From Brachionus plicatilis (taxonomy: Eukaryota > Rotifera > Eurotatoria > Ploima > Brachionidae): DNA of 64,000 nucleotides. The notes beneath the pieces are model-generated. The model had not been told where the DNA came from, did not search any database, and worked only from the letters and a program-made list of their open reading frames with translations. Within the stretch, counting starts at the first letter, position 1, and every line of letters begins with the position of its first letter. Shown here piece after piece: positions 58,601 through 64,000 of the stretch. The translations under genes were made by a program, and so were the position numbers. The stretch covers positions 889,392-953,391 of the forward strand of contig QEOQ01000688.1 in assembly GCA_010279815.1 (NCBI GenBank), in the 5' to 3' direction.

Positions 58601-59139
58601 TGACCAGACATTCTAGTTTTAACTACAACTATTATGGACACCCAGGAGCTTACATGGATCCGTACTATGCAGGATATGAACACGGCTATTACGGTGAGAT
58701 GGTTTACGATTCCAATTTGAAGAGAAATAAAAGTGCCTCTTATTTGCTGCCACCGCATCATAAAGATTACAAATATGATTACAAAAAATATCCGAGTGAT
58801 AAAATTAGATCTAAAGAGTATCAAAGTGTGAGTAGAAGTAGGAGTAGGTCTCGATCTAGACGGCCTGAGAAAAAGTCGTCCAAAAATAGGAGCAGAAGCA
58901 GGACTGTGGAATCGATTGAGAATGGTGACAAAAGCTCAAAGTCTCCTTTGAGACACAAAAAAAAGAAATCGCATCATCACAGAGAGAGTCGTGAAGATCG
59001 AAAACGGGACAAAAGTAGGGAGAGAAAAGAACGAGAGCGTGAGAGTAGAAATAGAGATGGTAATCATCACAGATCGTCCAAACACGCAAAAGACAAACAC
59101 GAAAACTCCGATTCAAGATACATACCCATTTGTTCGTAG
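52693..59139 (+). CDS. CCNL1: Cyclin L, SR-like cyclin of transcription/splicing
   Basis: Nuclear cyclin that partners CDK11-type kinases and affects splicing. Five exons join in phase, giving 543 aa (human CCNL1 is 526): 52693-53141, 53195-53315, 53370-53431, 58086-58290 and 58345-59139. The first cyclin fold has [20 protein letters not shown] and [39 protein letters not shown] is hallmark cyclin L sequence. The second fold has [18 protein letters not shown] and [18 protein letters not shown]. The last exon holds a helical Lys/Glu stretch and then Arg-Ser dipeptides ([11 protein letters not shown]) and a [15 protein letters not shown] tail, as in SR proteins. The ATG at 52693 is chosen; the frame upstream has only TTG. 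Three introns are 53-54 bp; the third is 4,654 bp. Confidence 0.93.
54760..55850. mobile_element. TIR element with about 140-bp terminal repeats in the cyclin L intron
   Basis: 54760-54897 is the inverted copy of 55700-55845. Shared blocks include tttgtaattcaaa, atttcaacattgga, aaaaaatatttgaaaca and gcaatattaacttaaaat. No transposase is present. The right-hand interior holds a GC-rich structured core (55426-55640). Confidence 0.82.
55426..55640. other. GC-rich, multi-hairpin, cloverleaf-like core
   Basis: In an otherwise AT-rich intron this stretch folds almost completely. AGCTGACC 55426 pairs with GGTCAGCT 55449. AGCTGCC 55490 pairs with GGCAGCT 55509. An outer stem 55527-55543 pairs with 55610-55624 (GCG, TTAGCTAC and GTGC, with single-base bulges). 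It encloses three hairpins: GCATCG/CGGTGC (553-568), GCGCCT/AGGCGC (572-586) and TCTGCCG/CGGCAGA (588-607). This could be a structured RNA, a tRNA-like or SINE-derived body, or transposase-binding DNA; I see no standard A and B boxes. Strand is unknown because the pairs are symmetric. Confidence 0.6.
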
Positions 59140-59827
59140 AACATTTTCAAAATGAAAAATGAAAAAATTGTTAAAATTTATTTTTTATTATTTGTAAATA
59201 TTTTGAAAATTATTTTTGTTCTTATTTAATAAAAGAATTGATAAAAATCCATAATAAACTTTTTAAATTATTTTATTTTGTTAAAGTGGGGGCCACTCAA
59301 AACGTAGAAAGAAAAAAAGTAGAGGCGATAATTGCTAGAAAAAAAGTGATTAATTTTTCGAAAACTATTTATTTTTAAAAAAATTTTTATCAATTAATTT
59401 TTTGTTTTAAATAATTTATTAATTAATTAGTGCTCATCTAAAATCGAAGCGAGTTCATCTAAAAAAATTCAAGCAATTCACTTTTATACACATTTATTAA
59501 ATTATTTATCTTATAGTTACGTTGAGCCACATTTTTGTTCAATATGGATAAAAATTGAATGAGCTAGGATATTTTTTTTCAAAAACGCACAAAAGCAAAA
59601 GGACCATTACTTTGTTAATACTTGATTTTTTTTCAATCTGTCAAAAGATTTGGAAAATTTAGTTGATCAGCTTAATATAGAGTACCTATTAATCGAAATT
59701 GATAATAAATTAAGGAAGTTAGGTACTCAAAGCTAACTCAATTTCAAAATTAACGGAGAATTTTGGCTCATTTTTAAAATTTTTAGTTTTATTTTGTTAA
59801 TAAAGTTTTTAATATTAAAGCATATAA
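59140..59827. other. 3' flank of cyclin L
   Basis: Contains a likely polyadenylation signal (aataaa near 59228, and aataaac near 59253). Nothing else recognised. Confidence 0.45.
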
Positions 59828-60223
59828 AACAAATTGAAGTTTCAGATCAAATTTTAAGATCAAAACGATCATTTAAAATTTTAAAACTTAAATAATCTAA
59901 TGATTTTAATAATTTCTAAGAAATAAATTCTGAACATTACTTGACATGTTATGTCTAATAATGGTTCATTATCAAATTAACATCAAAATGATTGATCTAT
60001 AATTTATTTAACAATAACAATCAATAATTTAAATAATTCAGGTAAAGTTAATTCAAAAAATTTAAATTTATAACTTTTATAACCATTAATTTAAACTTAA
60101 ATAATTTTATTTTTCTACTTCAATAAATTTTAAATTTTAAAACAGTTAATTTTTTTGTCTTTAAAAGTAAGTTTTCATTAAAATCAATTAAAATATTTAA
60201 ACCTATTAAAGTTAAATATAAAG
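59828..60223 (+). repeat. Dispersed repeat, copy 2
   Basis: Close copy of 15735-16135 in the same orientation, without the terminal inverted repeats that surround copy 1. Confidence 0.8.
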
Positions 60224-60284
60224 GGAAATAAAAAATAAAATAATTATAGAATAAAGATGATTATCAGTCATCTTTAAATTGATC

Positions 60285-60540
60285 ATAAAGATTAATTGTG
60301 CTTTAGCATCCTGAAAAATCTTGTATAAATTTTATTTTTTAATCCATCAAACGTTGTTTGTTCGACCACTTCTCTTGGCAACTTGTGCCACTATTTCACA
60401 CCTCGATTTGCAACGAAGTTCAATCTTATTTATTATTAAAAATATAGTTCGGGTTATACCCTGGCAGTTTAGAATGGATCTTAGTCCTTCCTTTCAGTCA
60501 AATGTTTTTAGTTCATACTTTAAAAAAATATAAATACAAT
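60285..60540 (-). pseudogene. Non-LTR reverse transcriptase C-terminal remnant
   Basis: The minus strand reads WHKLPREVVEQTTFDGLKNK, then IYTRFFRMLKHN and a stop, the usual end of non-LTR RT proteins (a WN-LP...SFKN-L pattern). Upstream, IELRCKSRCEI lies in a shifted frame. Broken by a stop and a frameshift; only the tail remains. Confidence 0.6.
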
Positions 60541-62284
60541 AAAAGTATTAAAAATGTAAGATAAAAAGAAAAAAATGATTAAGTTAGAAAAGAGTTCATT
60601 TTTATGAGACAAAAAATAGTAATAGAGAGATTTCTAGTGAAGTTCAATCTTGTAAGTTCATTTCTGACTAAATTATTTTTCACATACTTTTTTTTAAGTC
60701 ACAAATCATTAGTAATTCTTTTATTTTAATTAATCTTTCTTATTTTTTTATATATTTTAATTTTTACTTAGCTTTATTTAATTTTAAGTTTTTTAAATAT
60801 GAAGAAGCTTTAGCCTGTCATAGATAAACATATAAGGTGATGTGTCAATTCATACAAATTAATTCATAGAAAAAATTTTGCTAAGAAATTATTTCATAGA
60901 ACTCATATAATTTTTTTTTCATGGAAATTATGTAACAAATTTTATAAAAAAATATTTAAAAAAGCATTGATTTCGATTAAAAAAATAATTAAAGTTGTTT
61001 AATATTTTGCCAATGAAAAAATACGAGAGATTATTATTTTGAATAAAATTATATGATTAACTTTCTTTGGATTATTTTTTCTATATTGGATCATTTAAAA
61101 AATTTCTTTGAAAATAATTTAATTTTATTCGAATTGGATGCAGAAAAATCATAAAAATTTTCAATATAACGAATACTAAATTTTTTTTTCAACTAATTCT
61201 AATAAACAGTTAAGTGACTGAACTCCAAAATAAAGTGTAGGATAGAGTCTAGTAACAGTTGTGACATGATTTTCACAGCCTTTAGATTTACATTGCTAAG
61301 GCAAATACTAATTTGTTTTCAAGGTGCTTAAGGTTGTTGGCTATTAAATCATCTTTACAAATTTTGACTTGAAAATAAATAATTCTCTACCATATCCGAA
61401 AATTCAGGTGATTCCAAGCCAGGAAAAAAAACAATAACCATTCATACCATCAATGTTTTTCGGCATTTAATCTAGCTGCATTCTTTTGATCAGTATGAAA
61501 ATAAGAACATGTTTGATAGCATATTAAAGAAATATAGGTAATATTAAATATAGAAAAATAATGTCAATTTAAATTCCAAGGTATATTGCTTCGACTTAAG
61601 AAAAATTTGCTAAAAAATAAATTAAAATATTTTATTTAAAAAGTAAGAATCTACAAATGCAATCCATTTATCGTCAATCAAGTAGCGATTATAGAATTTT
61701 AACATTTAAATAAAGTAAATTTAAATTTTACAGAGAGATTCCAATAAAAATAGACAAAAAAAAGAAAAGAAAAAAAGAAATTAAAAAATATTGATATTTT
61801 ATTCATTCATTATTATTTCTTGTGTTAATTAAATAAATTTATGTATTTATTGAATCTAGTGAAACATATTTTGTTTCATGTTGTTTCATCATCAAAGCTT
61901 AAAAATCTCAATTTTGTCAATTAAAATTAATAAAAGGGATTTTTAAAAGGATTTCGGAGTCAATAAGCTACCTTTTTAGATAAAAACAGACAAATCATAG
62001 AACAACTCCTAATATCATATTAAAATAGATAATATTTTATTTAAAAATAAAAAAAAAGGGGAAAAACTGCAAAAATTAACTTTGTCTGCAAAAAAGAAAT
62101 TTGAAAAAAAAAGAAAAAGAAAAAAGTTATACCGAGAAAGCACGTTCATCGTTGAAGTGGTTCGGATCGACTTTGGTTTGAATTGTTTGACTATTGTTCA
62201 CCTAGTTCGATTTGATCGTGATTTGAGTCCTTGAGTGGTGTGGCCGTAAAAATAGAAAATAGAAAAAAAAGAGATTGAGTATCA
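60541..62284. other. Gene-free AT-rich stretch
   Basis: Contains a non-LTR-like 3' end at about 60800-60830 (gaagaagctttagcctgtca) similar to that at 21625. No gene found. Confidence 0.4.
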
Positions 62285-62990
62285 TATTTCCCTTTTAATA
62301 TTTTTCCCTGTTAAATTTTTTCCCTCTTAATAATCTATTATAAAATCAGCCAATTAGGAAAAAGATTAATTAAATCATTTAACTCTGACTATTTAAGAAA
62401 AAATAAATAATCTTTATCTAAAACCCATAATTCAAATTTCTAGCTCAATACCTGAGTGTAAAGCTGAGCTGTCTAAATCTAAATATTTTTTTGAAATGAG
62501 CCTTGAAGTATACCAATTTGGAATTAAAACTTTCTTTAAATATAACAAAAAATTCGGTTCAATCGAAAGAAAACCCATTGAAGGTTCTAAACATTCAGGT
62601 AGCTGTAAAAAGTTTTCTCTGATTGAAACAGAATGCCGAAAAGAATACGACAATCTCAAAAAAGAAGCACGAATCGACTCAAATTTTAGTTTTTCAAGAA
62701 GCTAAACCGAAACTCTCCAACAACTCCAATCGAATTATGATCTAGCAATCGTTGCCGAATATTACCCGAAAGAAGATACAGCACAGAAGATGATATTTAT
62801 TGGCTTAATTTTTTTTATCTTTTTTTAAAGTCCTCCTACTTAAAGGGAAAAAAATACAAAGGGAAAAAATTACGAAAGGAAAAAAGTTTACAAGGGAAAA
62901 TAAAAAAAAGGGAAAAAAATTTCAGGGAAAAATATTAAAAGGGAAAAAGTTTGACAGGGAAAACAGAAAAAGGAAAAAAATTTAAATGAC
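62285..62990. mobile_element. Element bounded by inverted AAGGGAAAAA-type repeats
   Basis: The left end 62289-62331 (tcccttttaatatttttccctgtt) is complementary to part of an irregular array of aagggaaaaaa(tt) units at 62843-62990. Between them lies a coding-like stretch at 62496-62800. Probably a foldback-type element, possibly a captured gene fragment. Confidence 0.5.
62496..62801 (+). pseudogene. Unrecognised coding fragment
   Basis: The frame reads MSLEVYQFGIKTFFKYNKKF through SIERKPIEGSKHSGSCKKFS to a TAA at 62703-62705. It continues in the same frame as ETLQQLQSNYDLAIVAEYYP, KEDTAQKMIF. Codon use looks protein-like across the stop, so this may be a broken gene. I cannot name the family. 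Confidence 0.35.
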
Positions 62991-64000
62991 CAAAAAAAGA
63001 AAACAGAAACTAGAAAATAAAAACTTTACAAACTAAACACTTGAATAATAATTTATAAAATTAAAGAAAAAAAAATTATGAACATTTAAAATTCGCTATG
63101 GAAAAGTACTCTTCTTTTGTCGTACAATTTTTTTTGTGCTAATTGTTTAATTACTTTATTTTATTTTTTATTATTTTTTTTTTACATCGCCTACAAGGCG
63201 TTCATTGAATAAATAAACAAATAAAAAAAGGATTTTTATTTCTGTAACTTTTGGTAAGTTTGTATGAACAATGCCAACATATTTCTTAGTGTAAGATAAA
63301 ACCGAATACAATTTTTTCTTTTAATCGGAAATTTGACTTAAAAGTTTCCGATTTCAATTAAATTATTCTTTTTATTTTTTAATTTTTTTAACCTTGGCAT
63401 TGATATCTCGTAAAAATCTTATACAGTAAGATTTCTTAAGTTAATTCCGTGACTTGACTTTGACTTAGTGACTTACGCACAAGTCTGCTTTAGAGCAAGA
63501 TAGGGTTTCTGAAGCTTGGAAAAAAGCTAATATAAAAGCTAATAATCATTCCTTTCCAGAGATCTTCTCCAACACAAGATCCATCTGATAATTTTCCAAT
63601 TAGCATGAATAGTTGTCTTGGTAAGTTACTTGATCGTATTGTATTTAAGTAAAAAATAATTTTCTTTTTTTCGAGAGGAATAATTTAGATATTCTTTAAA
63701 TGATTGAACAAAAAAACAAATTTTTTTTTTCAAATTTTATTTCAATAATAGAAAAAAAGAGATAAAATTAAAATCTAACCTAATTTTTTGAAAAAAAATA
63801 AATTAAATAATTTAATTAAATTGCCTAAAAAATTTCTAATATTTTGCCGAACAAAAAAAAATAATGCTTAGATAAGGCGACCAATAAAAAATTTAAAAGA
63901 ATACTCATTTTTTTTCAACTTAAAAAAAAAAATGAATCGACCTATTCTTTAATAAAAGCTTTCTAAACAGTTAAAGCAAATTTTAAACATTTCATAATTA
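62991..64000 (+). pseudogene. Repeat-rich end of window with a non-LTR RT fragment
   Basis: At 63175-63225 there is a 3' end (tcgcctacaaggcgttcatt, then gaataaataaacaaataaa) with the hairpin cgcctacaaggcg. At about 63500-63650 the plus strand reads VSEAWKKANIKAN and, in another frame, DPSDNFPISMNSCLGKLLDR, matching the early RT motif (YRPISLTSCLGKLLERIV) of non-LTR elements. Broken frames; the rest is AT-rich. Confidence 0.5.

Noticed and set aside
58318..58824. 168-codon minus-strand frame
   Set aside because: Antisense to the last cyclin L exon.

Overview
This is AT-rich animal nuclear DNA. It holds a few compact protein genes with very short introns (about 48-60 bp), four canonical tRNA genes, and a dense layer of small DNA transposons, foldback elements and decayed retroelements. 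The recognisable genes (Rac1, MICU1, cyclin L) are animal-like. The base composition, tiny introns and a giant eukaryotic SecA-like gene fit a monogonont rotifer such as Brachionus. That assignment is an inference from gene style, not a match I could run.

Layout. 0.1-10.7 kb is one uninterrupted reading frame for a SecA-like giant protein of about 3,500 residues. A 250-bp copy of its 5' end lies downstream at 12.3-12.5 kb. 12.6-17.5 kb is a transposon graveyard: a hAT-type MITE, a foldback element with target duplications, a broken LTR-retrotransposon gag, a mariner-like element with about 105-bp terminal repeats, and a TIR element carrying an AT-hook exon. Rac1 lies on the minus strand at 17.7-18.3 kb. 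18.4-22.6 kb is repeats, including a hAT MITE inserted inside one arm of a foldback element.

22.6-42.2 kb is a large inverted duplication. Two copies of a gene for a protein with two BTB domains point outward in mirror image around a spacer of about 9.6 kb. Most of each arm is nearly identical while the ends have diverged. The spacer holds an intact but unrecognised six-exon gene (32.2-33.5 kb), a GC-rich 22-bp minisatellite, a third small fragment of the BTB gene, a Pif1-helicase remnant with a short telomere-like repeat, and a non-LTR reverse transcriptase remnant.

43.2-45.7 kb has tRNA-Gly(UCC), tRNA-Glu(CUC), tRNA-Asp(GUC) and a second tRNA-Gly(UCC), plus a small Val-Pro-Ala repeat ORF. 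45.7-47.3 kb is a piggyBac/hAT nest. MICU1, the mitochondrial calcium uniporter regulator, is at 47.4-49.6 kb on the minus strand. Cyclin L is at 52.7-59.1 kb on the plus strand. It has one 4.65-kb intron containing a TIR element with an unusual GC-rich, cloverleaf-like structured core. 59.1-64 kb is repeats and non-LTR remnants.

The host genes are unrelated housekeeping functions (GTPase signalling, mitochondrial calcium control, splicing-linked cyclin, translation) and do not form a pathway. The main interest is the SecA-like giant, the inverted BTB duplication, and the structured element in the cyclin L intron. Exon joins below were chosen by reading frame and GT/AG borders; where stated, every junction preserves phase.
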